This document shows, one piece after another, positions 1 through 10,439 of a stretch of DNA of 64,000 nt. Each line of letters opens with the position of its first letter. The stretch's first letter is position 1. A program made the translations under genes and the position numbers. The stretch comes from Blasia pusilla (lineage: Eukaryota; Marchantiophyta; Marchantiopsida; Blasiales). Location: contig CM114275.1 in NCBI GenBank assembly GCA_050084515.1, positions 13,888,001 to 13,952,000 on the forward strand, read 5' to 3'. The notes under the pieces are model-generated. The model was not told the DNA's origin and searched no databases. It saw only the letters and a list, made by a program, of their open reading frames with translations.

Positions 1-313
1 CTCCAACCCTTCATTGCCCTAAGGTGGTTGGTTGCTCGTCTGCTTCCTTGTGAACCGCTTCGCTGCTCCATTTTCGGCTTCTGAAACCGCCGCGATGCTT
101 CATTACTTACAGTCTTTGAAGTCTTCGCTGTCCTATCTTGGCAAAGACTCTTATCCTAATGCTGTTGCAAAGAGTCCTCCTCCGACTTTTCTTTCCTTCC
201 GCTTTCTTCCAAAACATTCTTTCTCTTTCTATTCCTATATTTCCTACACCTTTCCGCTTTTTGTGAAAACTCTTTAATTCCTCTTCTTCTTCCTCTTCTT
301 CTTCCCATTGCTC
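1..313. other. Non-coding stretch with pyrimidine tract
   Basis: I see no supportable gene here. The right part (about 277-306) is a nearly pure CTT/CTC pyrimidine run, which makes a low-complexity Glu-rich ORF on the other strand that I do not believe. The stretch ends abruptly where gypsy integrase homology begins, near 314. Confidence 0.6.
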
Positions 314-753
314 AACACAGGGATATGTTGCGGTATGCAACCATTCGGGGTGGAGATTATCGACCATCGATTCATAGGTTCCATGTGGGGGACTATGTCT
401 ATTTGCAACATATTGCACCAAAAACGTTGGATGTGACGGCAGGCCGCACTATTTTACGAGTGCGAGAGGTGTTAGCTTCTGGAGTTCTCATGTTAGAGGG
501 TCGTGATGGAGTTGTTTGGAAGGAACATGTGCATAATTGTGCGCCATGTCATCTTCCAAATGTGGATGGTACTGTTGACCCAAGCTTAGCCATGATACGT
601 GCTAGCTTGAGGTGCATGTTGTGTGGGTTTGCTGGTAACACAGCCCATATGTTGGTGTGTGATCGGTGTTCTAGGGGTTGGCACATGATATGTTTGACTC
701 CACCTATGGATGTCGTTCCTATTGGAAGGTGGGTTTTTCCTCGATGTACTTAG
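314..753 (+). pseudogene. Ty3/gypsy pol 3' fragment: integrase C-terminus plus PHD finger
   Basis: The reading frame is open from about 314 and carries the C-terminal end of a gypsy integrase (motif RYATIRGG, then the GDYVYL beta-strand module) followed by a PHD-type finger. It aligns residue for residue with 48.25-48.67 kb. The finger keeps CMLC, CDRC, H and C, but the seventh zinc ligand is lost: WVFPRC stands where the other copy has WMCLRC. The fragment is truncated at its 5' side, so no RT or integrase core is attached. It is very probably a dead remnant, although this piece has no internal stop. In the family the finger would be the polyprotein tail; its role as a histone reader for target choice is inference. 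Confidence 0.85.
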
Positions 754-1490
754 GAGGGGTAGATGACTTGATCTTTGCATGATATGGATTACAGATGTGC
801 GACTAACGATGGGGCAACCTAGCACCCGGCCTTTTGATTCGTGCACCCATGAAGGTGTATAGCATGTAGTAGATGTATAGGGCTACCTGGGAGTTAGAGG
901 GATCTAACCGCCAGTTAGGGGGACGAGTTGTGGTACACTTGTGTTTTTGTATGCTCTCGTCTATGTTATGTATGTATGTGAGTATGGTATCTCAGCGATG
1001 TGGATTCGCATGACAGCTGTCATGACCATACAGATTATGTTGTAGAGTATAGTGTGCTAGTAGAGGCCATACCTTATGTAGGGCCATAGTGCCTAGGTAG
1101 TGATATGGTTTCATATATAGGGTTGAGGGTTACTCCGTTGAGGGTGACTTTTCCAATAGGGCCCGCCCTTAGGTTGGAGGGTATAGTGTGGAGTGTACTC
1201 AAAGAACAGTTAGTTCTTTGAGTTGAGCCTGTTGCGTTGGGAGCTAGCCTTGGTAGTGAGTAGAGCTCTTGGCTATGGTGGTTCCCGCAAGCTTTGACCT
1301 GGATTCTTCCGTCGTGGAGTGGGTTTGGCTCGATTGTATGTGATTCTTTACGTGTTTCATGACAGTAGGTCTTTCACAGATTTCTGTGGTACACTTGTGT
1401 TTATGTATGCTTTCGTCTATGTTATGTATGGATGTGAGTATGGTATGTCAGCGATGTATATTGTATGACAATGTGGATTCGTACGACACC
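754..1490 (+). repeat. Gypsy 3' non-coding end with two direct repeats around a TATA-bearing block
   Basis: Two direct repeats of about 90 bases (930-1016 and 1386-1475), each opening with GTGGTACACTT, flank about 370 bases containing a TATA-like word (TCATATATAG, 1111-1120). The repeats end in a CGCATGACA-like word. The same repeat-promoter-repeat layout follows gypsy fragments at 33.1-33.9 and 48.86-49.61 kb, so it belongs to the element family and not to this site. The block is a candidate LTR/U3 region. Confidence 0.6.
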
Positions 1491-1495
1491 TATAA

Positions 1496-2080
1496 GTGGC
1501 GAGTATCAGAGGCGCCTGGGAGAATGGCAAGAACATTCTCTGCCTTGAGGGAAGGCCAAAACTTTTTGACCTTTGCAAAGAGGCAAAGGCGGATTACGAG
1601 AGGCTAGTGGGAGTATACAACTCTCCTCCAAAGCCAACTACTCTAGTTCTAGAACCACCATCATCACTTCCTACTATTCAAAAAATTGGGAGGGCAAAGC
1701 CGACAGTAATTCTGGAAGAGCTATCGGACGATGACGAGTGAGTTCAAAGATTTATCGGACCCAGCTTCACTGAAGTGTTTTGGAGTTGGGATTTAGTGGT
1801 TTCCAAGGATAGAGCACATATAAATACTAGATGGATATCACCTTGCAGAGCATACAAGATTTATTGTCAAGGAAGGCGTTGGGACTCAAATCATGTTACA
1901 TGGGACCGTTATGATGTACCTAGGGGGGGGCCAAGGCTCTCGAATTCCCCAACATTTACAATCCCCATCTACAATCGGCCAGAGAAGCCACTTGTATCCC
2001 AAGACATTCCTTTTGTACTGGAATCTAGGAGAGTTATGAGTAAATTTGTGGATGACGAGGCTGAAGAAATCATAGACTAG
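1496..2080 (+). pseudogene. Unrecognised ORF interrupted by one stop
   Basis: Two open stretches (1496-1741 and 1775-2080) lie in the same frame, separated by a TGA at 1739-1741. The first ends in an acidic run (ELSDDDE). The second contains WISPCRAYKIYCQGRRW, an aromatic, basic stretch, and ends with acidic residues (DDEAEEIID). I recognise no family. It begins directly after the second direct repeat of the upstream gypsy remnant, so it may be the flanking genomic sequence or another element's C-terminus. Composition looks coding-like, but there is no further support. Confidence 0.3.
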
Positions 2081-2209
2081 ATCAAATGCACATTTCCAAG
2101 CTTCCCTCCGATATAATAAAGGACAAGAAGTTTTTGAACCATCATGGTTTTTGTAAACTTTTGTTGAATTTTTTTTTCTTCTTGATTGTGTTGGTCTATC
2201 TACTCGATG

Positions 2210-2990
2210 TTGTTTATTTTGCAACCTGTCGGTTTCCAACGGGTTGCAAACCAAGGAATCAGGGACTGTCAAATTACGATCTGGTTGCACATTGGGGCTG
2301 TGGTTTGCAACCATAAAAATGAGGGACTAACGTGTGAGTTTGGAATTTCTAGGACTCCAACAAGTTGCAGTTCTTGGACAAGGTTTGCAACCCGTCGGAA
2401 ATCAACGAGTTGCAAACCAAGCACTAGGTTTGCGACATGTGGAATTCCGAGAAGTTTCAAACTGATGATTGATTGCTATTGCAACTCATCCATTTCCGAT
2501 GGGTTGTTTGTCTGCAGGTAGCGAGTGCAGTTGAAAATTTTTCTTCTCTGGGGCATGTCTGTAATGTTTTCCTCATTGATTTGAATGGTCTGTGATTTTG
2601 TTTCTATGAACCCGTCATACGTCGATAGGTTGGAAGCCAAAAACGGAACTTGCATGAATACAGATGTATGCAAAAATTCTTGTGTCTTGTGATATTTGTA
2701 GAACAGGTTGACAAAGTTACTACCGGGACTCTCTTGCTACCTTTTTTTCAACCCCATTCAGACAACTTGTCGGATTTCGACAGGTTGGGTGATTGAGTGA
2801 TCCCACTCTTTTCTTGTTAGTCCAACTTTTCAAGCATTCTGGCAAGCTTCTTCACTTTTGCCTCATTCCCCCTTTATCATCACATCATTCTTCTCTAACA
2901 CGTTATTTTAGAGACGTGTTGGATTCCTAGTACCTGTCAAATTCTCATGTCGGATTCCCAACCTGTCGGATTCTCATGGATTGCAGGGCG
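2210..2990. repeat. Cluster of short palindromic motifs
   Basis: At least five imperfect copies of a ~28-32 base motif occur at about 2221-2251, 2387-2418, 2480-2510, 2762-2790 and 2955-2985. Each has arms of the type GCAACC..GTCGG and a ..ACGGGTTGC-like return arm, so each can fold back on itself. Spacing is irregular and the intervening sequence is unrelated. No gene is visible from 2081 to about 3165. Confidence 0.55.
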
Positions 2991-3165
2991 TAATGGAATC
3001 ACTTGTCAAAGATCCTTCTTCAAATGGATGTGAAGTTTCCAAAACTTTGGAAGATGGCATGCAAGGTGGGAAGAATGCTATTATCGTTTGCTCTTGCTCC
3101 CCCATTTCTTTCAAAGCATACTTTTGCAATATCTGATTTTTTGAGAGGTTGCAAGCTTAGCTTAG

Positions 3166-3636
3166 CTGTCCGCCATATCACCCTCCTAACATTGATTTTA
3201 CAGTTGATCCGAGCTTAGCAATAGTTCATGCAAGCTTGCGATGTATGTTGTCTGGTTCCACCCGTGGTGCAACCACTATGCTAGTTTATGATGGATGTTC
3301 GAGAGGGTGGCATATGGCATGTCTGACGCCACCTCTCACTAGGGTTCCTAGGGGACGATGGATGTGCCCTAGATGTACATAGAGTAGGTAGTTCAAGATT
3401 CTGACTTGTATCGGCGACTAACGATGGAGCCACATGAGCACCCGACCTTTTTGCTTTTAGCGTTTGAGAGATGTATGTCATGGTAGGTAGGGATAGATGG
3501 CTATCTAGAGTTAGAGGGACCTAATCACCAACTAGGAGGGCGATTGGTCTCATTGTCTGTATTCCGTGAGTTAGCATGGGATCATGTATGTTTGGTGAGA
3601 GCGATGTATGTTGTGTAGCAATGTTTATGCACATGA
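3166..3636 (+). pseudogene. Gypsy PHD-finger fragment and start of 3' repeat
   Basis: From the word CACCCTCCTAACATTGAT onward this matches 48.47-48.99 kb. It encodes a decayed PHD finger: CMLSG replaces CMLCG and LVYDGC replaces LVCDGC, so two zinc ligands are lost, while SRGWHMACLTPPL and GRWMCPRC are kept. It continues through the ~180-base 3' untranslated stretch into one copy of the 3' direct repeat (about 3550-3636, TGTATGTTGTGTAGCAATG). It then jumps directly into RT sequence, which marks a rearrangement. Confidence 0.75.
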
Positions 3637-4286
3637 TAGACACGCCAACCTTTCATCGATCCTATAGAAATAGTTATATGGAGATGGCCCTCATTCAGAG
3701 TAGGAGTCAAGACTTGGTTGGAGAAAGACTAGTGGAGATGCCGCATGGGGAGTATGTATTTTGCCACTGTCATGCCCGCCAAGAAGGATGTGTATGGCAA
3801 GTAGATGGATTGATGGATGTGTGGAGACTACCGACCTATTAATCGACAGTCGAAGTTCGATACGTATGTTATGCCCGCTCATGAGGAGATTTTAGATACT
3901 AGTGGGCATGCAAAGGTCTTTAGTTCATTGGATCTCGGAGCCGGATTTTATTAGCTGCCTATTAGATTGCAGGACAAGTAGAACAAGATATTTTGGGGCA
4001 ATAATTGTCATGGGAAAGATTATTTTTACCAATGGCAATTCTTACCAATTGGGTTAAAGAATGCCCCGAAAAAGTTTCACAGGGTCATGGATAGGATCTT
4101 GGCAGGTCTGCATTTTGCTAGGTGTTATATTGATGACATTGTAGTCTTTAGCACCATGGTTGAGGAGCATGAGTGACATCTAGAGGAGGTGTTTCGACGA
4201 TTTTAGTTACATGGGTTGAAGCTACATCCAAGCAAGTGCAAGTTTTTCTTTGGCTAGTTTGAGTACTTGGGTCATACGATATACCT
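3637..4286 (+). pseudogene. Ty3/gypsy reverse transcriptase fragment
   Basis: Despite frameshifts, RT landmarks can be read in order: the upstream MEMALIQSRSQDLVG linker, VFSSLDL-like, the LKNAP region, the catalytic CYIDDIVVF block at about 4122-4150, then EEHE and the EYLGHTIY word at the right edge. Everything matches 45.74-46.38 kb. Stop codons occur in the core, so it cannot make RT. The left edge is fused to a 3' direct repeat of the same family, and the right edge stops just before the family's GSLGVQ segment. Confidence 0.8.
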
Positions 4287-5078
4287 ATTAAAGATTGAGT
4301 TACATTTAAGCTCATGGGACACCTAAACTGCTACATTTGGTACTCACACAAAGTAGGGAAGCTTAATTTTGGTTAGTCAACTAAGCACGATTATCCTAAC
4401 TATGGTTAGTTAATCACATCTAGTCTAACTCGAGACTATGATTAAGGGTAGGGTTAGGGTTTCTTGTACATACCTTATATAATTGAGAAGGCCTCCACTC
4501 AATTTCTCTCATTGCAAATTTCGTTCTTCATGGTAGTGTGTGTATGTGAGAGCCATTTTCCACCAATTATGCTTGTTTAGGAATTTTCCACATTATATCA
4601 CAACGGGAGGAGAACATCACTTGAAAATCTTGATGTTTGAAGAGAGAAGATAGGCAAGAGAAGGAAAAATTTCAGTTTGGGAGAAGGAAATTTTATTCAG
4701 ATCTCAGTGGGTGGAGTTTTCAAGTGGAGCTTTGACGGTGATAAAACTTTTGAGGCATTTTTTAGGGCTTTCCCGGTCGATTCAGCCGTGTGGGTCCGCC
4801 TTGGCTAGAATGACGCTCAAAGGCTAGTTCCAGCCGTCTTGTAGAACTCGTTGAGAGCTTTCCAACGTACCCAAAATCGCACGATTTTGACACTTAGAGC
4901 CATTTCAGTGTAGGAAAGTGCAATTAGTGAAAAAAAGTTATGCAGTTTGCTCTCTACATGCCAATTTCGACTAGTTCTTTCATACATTTGATCAATTTTG
5001 GAAAATTTCAGGTCAATTTCTATGTATGAGTGGTCTATGCTTGAATTGGAGCATTAGAAAGCGTGAAATTAGGTTTTT
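4287..5078 (+). other. Probable Copia LTR and leader
   Basis: No coding sequence is seen. A TATA-like CTTATATAATTG lies at about 4474-4485, followed by a pyrimidine-rich stretch and CCACATTATATCACAACGGG near 4589. That arrangement resembles a Copia LTR end followed by a leader into gag at 5079. I could not find a matching downstream LTR, because the element is cut off at about 7275, so the assignment rests on position and motifs only. Confidence 0.35.
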
Positions 5079-5940
5079 GTGAGTGAAATCGTTTATCATG
5101 GAGTATTCTTCAACAGCAATCACAAGCGAGAAGCTAAACAAGAAGAATTACAATGTCCAAAGTTTCGCATGAAAAAAATTCTCATGGGTCAAGAACTATG
5201 GAAGCTTGTCACATGTAATGAGGCCAAGACAGAAGGTGATTCAATAGACTTGAATGTTTGCGCATGGAACAAACGCGCAAGGCAAGTAATCCACTACATT
5301 TCAATAACGATCAGTTTGCCAATGATAGGTCACATCCAAGATATTGATAGTCCGAAGGAGGCCTAGGATACATTGGATAAGTTGTTCCAGACATCTACAA
5401 AGGCCAGAAAGCTTCAATTGAAACAACAATTGAATGAAGTGAGGAAAGGATCAGTTGAATAGCATTGGAGTGACAGTAGAAGATGATGATCTGATTTTAT
5501 TCACTCTTCAAGGCCTTACAAAGGATTACAAGTCCTTTGAGACCTCTATCTCTGTGAGAGAGAAGTATCCAATCTTTCAAGAGTTAGTTCCTCTGTTGAT
5601 CAGTGAAGAGATGCGTCTAGTAGGCAACGGTAGCTCGTCTAGTCTGCAAGAAAGTGCGCTTTTTGCAGGTTATGGATCAAACAAAGGCAAGGGTCGTGGA
5701 AGAAACTTACGTGGTCGTGATGGATATCAAGCATATGGAGGAAGAGGCACGCAATATAACGTCACTCAATCAACTACAAACCAGTACCAAACATAATCAC
5801 AAAGTGATGGTGGTGGAAACCGTTGGGGTCGAGGTCAGTAGAAAAGGGTCCCTAGATCTTGCAATTACTGTGGAATAAAGGATTACTTTGCAAAGTTTTG
5901 TTTCAAGAAGAAGGCAGATATGAGAACATGAGCCTTAGAG
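5079..5940 (+). pseudogene. Copia gag
   Basis: Translation follows the UBN2-type Copia gag pattern. An N-terminal LWKLVT-type region is followed by a TAG at 5364-5366. The conserved LDKLFQTSTKARKLQLKQQL helix follows, then (5455-5796) the VEDDDLILFTLQGL segment, an EEMR region and an RGRG-rich basic tail. A zinc knuckle follows at about 5855-5900 as CNYCGIKDYFAKFC, where Tyr replaces the expected His. Stops at 5366, near 5453 and 5794 show decay. In a live element gag forms the particle that packages the RNA. Confidence 0.8.
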
Positions 5941-5952
5941 CAACAAAACTAT

Positions 5953-6297
5953 GTGGAGCAACAACACCAAGAGCAGTACCAAGAACAACAACATTCACAA
6001 ATGGAGCATCTCTTGGTCATGACACATCATATGGGAGCAATGGTCAAGAAAGACTCGACAACAGATTGGTACATTGACTCTGGTGCATCAAATCACATGA
6101 CCTTACAAGCTAAATGGGTGAGTAGTTTGGAGCCGGTAAAAGATCCTGTAATTATGCTCACAGGAGATGACACTCAACATCATATCACGCATATTGGTAA
6201 AGTTCCAATAGCATCAGATGGTCTTTCTACTCTTGGAAATGTTCTCTATGTTCCTACCATTGCAAGAAATCTGATCTCTGTAGGACAGATAGTATAA
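5953..6297 (+). pseudogene. Copia aspartic protease
   Basis: This ORF holds the Copia retropepsin signature WYIDSGASNHMT, with the catalytic Asp in DSGA, followed about 70 residues later by NVLYVPTIARNLISVGQ, the second conserved block. The catalytic motif looks intact. It ends in a stop (TAA at 6295) directly before the GAG-pre-integrase part, which reads on at 6301 in the same pol order. The upstream Gln-rich run (EQQHQEQYQEQQH) is the usual linker between the zinc knuckle and protease. Confidence 0.85.
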
Positions 6298-6390
6298 CAG
6301 GGTTATCAAGTAAAGTTTAACGCAGATGGTTGTTTCATTGACATAATAGATGACCAGACTACGATAGCCAAAGGAACTAGATCTGGCAGA

Positions 6391-7002
6391 ATGTTCAAAT
6401 TAGATGTTTCTATGCCAGAGATTCAAACAACAATGTATAGTCAAATCGGCCAACAAGTCACAAATCTAAATGTGTGGCATAAAATAATTGGACATATGAA
6501 TCTTCAAAGATTACAAAGTCTTTCATCATTTAATATAGTAATAGGACTCCCTAAATTAGCGAGTCCTGCTACGTTAGAGGTATGTCCTACTAGCCAATTT
6601 GGAAAACAAGCCAGATTTCCTTTTCCAAAGCAAGGTAGAAGAGCATCCAAGATATTGGAGTTGATCCACAGTGATGTGTGGACAACATCACAATATAGCC
6701 TTCGTGGTTGCCAGTACTTTGTTTTATTTATTGATGACTTATTAAGGTATATATGGGTATATTTTCTGAAAGCCAACTCAGAGGTATTCTCAGTGTTCCA
6801 AACATTTAGAGTTCTAGTAGAGAAGCAAAATGGACAACATATTCTGAAATTGCGTTGTGATGGAGGAGGGGAGTATCTTTCAACAGAGTTTGATAACTAT
6901 TTACGTCAGAATGGCATCCAACGTCAAGTGACTTGTTGTTACACTGCACAAAAAAATGGAGTGGCTGAGAGGAAGAATCGACATATTGCTCAGGCGGCAT
7001 AA
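6391..7002 (+). pseudogene. Copia GAG-pre-integrase and integrase core
   Basis: The 203-residue ORF opens in the GAG-pre-integrase region (VWHKIIGHMNLQRLQSL), whose HHCC finger is partly lost because the CPTSQFGKQ block replaces the expected CxxC. The core follows: the first Asp in LIHSDVW, the second in LRCDGGGEYLS, and the Glu in the AQKNGVAERKNRHI block. The DDE triad can therefore be read. The ORF ends at a TAA at 7000-7002 inside the conserved ARAML-type helix; the next codons ([17 protein letters not shown]) continue the family pattern, so the stop is a later lesion. Confidence 0.85.
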
Positions 7003-7275
7003 GCTATGTTGAATGAGAAGAACATACCTAAGGTGTATTGGGCAGAGGCTGTAGCATGTGCAGTCTTGCTATGGAGGAAGAGCTTGCTGCATTAAGACAT
7101 CAACAAACATGGGAGCTCGTTGATATACCTTCCGATAAGAAAGCTATTGGTTACAAATGGGTTTACAAAATCAAGCGCAATCAAGATGGTACAATTAACA
7201 TATACAAAGCGAGATTGGTGGCTAAGGGCTGTGCACAACAATATGGTATCGATTATGAAGAAATATTTAGCCCTT
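7003..7275 (+). pseudogene. Copia RT amino-terminus, truncated
   Basis: After a short integrase remnant (AMLNEKN..YWAEAV) the reading jumps into the Copia RT start: [19 protein letters not shown], then [35 protein letters not shown] and IFSP. The usual integrase-to-RT spacer is absent, which means an internal deletion near 7060. RT homology stops at about 7273, where low-complexity sequence begins. The YVDD active site is not present. Confidence 0.8.
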
Positions 7276-7434
7276 CATTTTCCTACCTTCATCATTTTCC
7301 TTCCTTCATAATTTTTTGTGCCACCTTACATATATATATCCAGGGATTCATTTTATTTTCTGGTTTGTAATTCCTATTCAGATTACGAATCCTTCTTGAG
7401 ATGCTTCATTTTTGTGTAGGGATCAAGTTCTACA
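7276..7434. other. Short low-complexity junction
   Basis: T/C-rich sequence and an AT-rich ATATATATA word sit just right of the Copia break point. No gene is seen. Confidence 0.4.
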
Positions 7435-7692
7435 TTGACACACCGAATGGAGATTTTAGAGAAAGAGGCACAATCTACACAGAGTGAGCTTAAGGCTAAT
7501 AGGCAAACTCTTGGTTTGATTCAAGAGATGGTTTCCAAGTTTGTAGTGGAATCATCTAAAAACCCAAGTTCACTTTCCTTGAATCCTACCTTGAATGTGG
7601 AAAATAGTAACAATCCACAACTATTGGTTGATATTTTTGATGTGGAGCTGCTCCGAGAGGCTCAACCAAAAGCTACACTATTCCTTGTGTGA
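7435..7692 (+). CDS. Short coiled-coil ORF, gag-like, unassigned
   Basis: This is an 85-codon ORF. Its first 45 residues look like a heptad coiled coil (MEILEKEAQSTQSELKANRQ, LGLIQEMVSKF), followed by a Ser/Asn/Pro-rich linker. Such N-terminal coils are common at the start of Ty3-type plant gag proteins, but no gag core follows, so the match is only in style. It may equally be chance. The next bases to 7940 have no clear frame. Confidence 0.25.
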   Translation: MTHRMEILEKEAQSTQSELKANRQTLGLIQEMVSKFVVESSKNPSSLSLNPTLNVENSNNPQLLVDIFDVELLREAQPKATLFLV

Positions 7693-9145
7693 CACTTAGT
7701 AATCCACACACAAAGACTATTAGGGAGGCTGCATATTGCACTGAGCAAGGATTGAAACCAGATCATTCCACCTTGTTGTCCAACATATGTGATACCCACA
7801 TTTTTGAAATTTTGATAGATGGATCAATCTTGTAGAGAATTGTAGAGATGTCTTCACCAATTGAAGACTAAAGGCTTGAGACTCGAAGTAAAGAAGAATA
7901 CTTTGCAAAAATTGTGTTGAAGCAGGTTGAGTCAAGGAAGTGTGGAATGGGGAGAACTCCGCTGAAAGGACGAAACGCGCCTCGTACTCTTACTTCTTTC
8001 CTGCTTTACTCTTTAAATAGTCCCTTTAGGAAGTAAGAGTACGAGACTATTTAAAGAGTAAAGCAGAAGAGCGAGGGATCATTTCCTTGTGTTTGAGTTT
8101 CCAGAACTCGAGTTGATCATATGAGAAGAAATTTCTTGTACACTCTAAAGCTTATAATACTTTCTAGTTTCCTCCACTCTTAGATGCAATAGAAGTGTCT
8201 TTGCTCATTCTTTCTGATGTGCAGAGTTGAGTGTCAATCTTATTGGGTTGGATAGGCTTTCAAGTTGAGTCTCTGATTTCAGACGTCCAGAGGATAGTCA
8301 AGAAAAGCGTATGAAAGTTGTTAGACAGTGAGTAACCTGCTGTGATAGATTCAATTCTGAAACTAGGGTGATCCGCAATATTCTTGATGTCTCTTTGAGG
8401 TCCTTGTTTGAACTTTGGTATCCAAGATTTGCAGGACTCTTTCGTTGTACTTAAGAAGAGTTTTGTTTGGAGGGAAGAAACCCATTTTAGACTTTTGTAC
8501 TATTGAAGACTTGGTTGTTGAAGCTCTTAGCTTACTAAGTGAAGAAGGAGTTCTTCTTTGTATTTCTTATAAAACCTCTCTTTCCTTAGGAAATAGTGAT
8601 ATTTTGGGAATGAACTTAATACTTTGTGATTAAGAGAGTACCTTTTTCTTGAGTTGTAGATTACAACAAATAAGATCAAGACAAGCAAGATGGTAAACAT
8701 CAACTTCAACCAAAGCAAGGGATTCCAAAGAATAAGCAGGAGTCTCGAGTGGAGAAGAAAGAGAAATTGGCTGTAAGTTTCAGACCTAGTCCACGATAAT
8801 TTTTTCCCTTCTATCCTTTCCCCTCTCCTTTTTATCTAACTTATATTGCATTCAAAATTCAATAGGGACAACTCAAGTGTTTGACCATCTTCATGCACAC
8901 ATTGTAGACCAGGCAAGCACATCCTATATTTTCTTCCAACATTCCTAACACTGGTTGGAGCATTTTGAAGGTAATTCTTGTGGTTGTGTCAGTGGTGCAT
9001 TTTCTTTTGTTTCATCCATGTGAAGAGTGTTCTTTCTTGGAGTTATCACTCAAAGTGAACAAGTTGTACTCATTGTCTTTGGTTGTGTTTGTATCAGCTT
9101 GCAATAGGTGATTATGTCTTGATGAAGCAAAACAAAACACTCGCC
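7693..9145. other. Gene-poor interval
   Basis: No recognisable gene. The only structured item is the interleaved inverted repeat at 7981-8066, described separately. The 72-codon ORF near 8415-8633 has no recognisable motif. Confidence 0.4.
7981..8066. repeat. Interleaved perfect inverted repeats (A-B-A'-B')
   Basis: A is 7981-7996 (CTCGTACTCTTACTTC). Its exact reverse complement is 8030-8045. B is 8001-8021, beginning CTGCTTTACT. Its exact reverse complement is 8046-8066. The two pairs are interleaved, not nested. This is what results when a segment A-spacer-B' is copied once in inverted orientation between its own ends, a template-switch signature. As single-stranded nucleic acid it could form a pseudoknot. 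Confidence 0.9.
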
Positions 9146-9405
9146 AACCTGTGGGAGGAGAATACGTATCAGGTCTTGCAGGTCGAGATATAATCCATGG
9201 GAAAGAAATCCCAATTGGATGTGTGAAAGTTGATATCAAGGTGATTTTGAATAGTGATGTTAAACTACCATTTCCAAACCGTGATGATGACCCCCCACAG
9301 TTGTTCTTGGTAGATTTTAATGTTGGGGACTTAGTCAAATTAGACCTCGACAAGGGAAAGAAAGCTATCATTGAGTCATGTGGATATAAGATGGGTTTTC
9401 ACTAA
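9146..9405 (+). CDS. DUF8039-like ORF from a plant transposon
   Basis: The 84-codon ORF contains PIGCVKVDIKVILNSDVKLP followed by a proline/aspartate turn (PFPNRDDDPP) and a VGDLVKLD strand. This resembles a domain often found in plant En/Spm-related transposon proteins, where a G-x-V-x-V strand is followed by PxPxxDD. The usual VAWP..L ending is replaced by VGDLVKLDLDKGKK. The 5' side is not defined: 9120-9150 is open upstream (QNKTLANLWEENTYQ), so an upstream exon is possible. Function is unknown; assignment is by pattern only. Confidence 0.35.
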
Positions 9406-10439
9406 TATTTTTCTCCTATTCTATCCCCTCCCCAAAAACCGTGCCGACCATGGATATATATTCCCTCCCAAATAAATTTCCACCAAAATAATACAATGTT
9501 ACTCTTTTGTCTTATTGTGGTAATATTTTGTCTTATTATACATGTGGTGTTGTCCATAATAATATAAATGCATTGGAGGGTGGACTAGTGAGTATCCCTA
9601 ATGATGTGGCAAATTTTGTAAAGTCTAGAATAACCTTTCATGCTAGTAACCTAAAACTAGAAGATTGAGTTTAGGAGCTGTAAAAGTGAGTACTACTCAA
9701 TCTTGAGTACAAATTAATGTATAGTGGAAATTGGTGTTCTTTTGATGAACCCCATAATTTTATAAAGTGTCTTTTTAAGATTATAATTCTATTTCAAATT
9801 AATTATACTTGTTAAACATGTCTATTTTGATTATGGAGTAAATGATGAATGTATGCCATTCATTGTCACAGTGTTTAACCTTACATTGTTTGAATCCGTG
9901 TTTGGCACAAATTATACTTCTTGAGGATCTACGTCCTTCTTGCATGAAATCATAGCAACACACAATAATTATTCTATAGAAGGGTCCTAAATTAATAATG
10001 AAGAGAAATCCAATATAATGAATTTTTATTTAATAATGTATTTAAATCAATTTGATTATATATTTCTTTTTTTAATATATGATGAAACGGGGTTTAAGTA
10101 ACCTTATATAATAGAAGGTGACCTTACTCTATTAATAAACACGACCCTAATTCAGTAAGGCTTAGCCCTAAAATACAAAGCCTAAACCCTTAGCTATAAA
10201 CCCTTACACTATATAAACCTATCAATTCTTTCAACCCAAAACCCCTCGGGGGTCTCACTTCCACGGAAGAGACCCATCATGTACAACAAAGTATAGGGTT
10301 TTTAAATTCGATTTCGCGGAAGACTTATAAAGTTTTGTGGAAGAACTTAAGGGTATTTTTAATATATCGAAACGCTTATAATAAAAATAGAGCATGATTA
10401 ATTCTCCGTTTGTACATGGAAGTTGTTCAAGGAAGTAAG
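9406..10439. other. AT-rich non-coding interval
   Basis: No gene is visible. A TATA-like CACTATATAAACC near 10208-10220 follows several CCCTAAA-like words (10140-10205), suggesting diverged telomere-like or promoter-like sequence, but nothing transcribed can be assigned. Confidence 0.35.

Larger units (their letters stand above)
5079..7275 (+). mobile_element. Truncated Ty1/Copia retrotransposon
   Basis: Four Copia modules occur in the normal order on one strand: gag, protease, integrase and the start of RT. Each sits in its own short ORF separated by stops or frameshifts. After integrase the sequence skips directly to the first ~70 residues of RT and then breaks off at about 7273 into unrelated DNA. 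The rest of RT, RNase H and the 3' LTR are missing, so the copy is dead. Confidence 0.85.

Noticed and set aside
107-421. - strand ORF with a poly-Glu stretch
   Set aside because: It runs antisense through a pyrimidine tract and into the gypsy integrase fragment; no motif.
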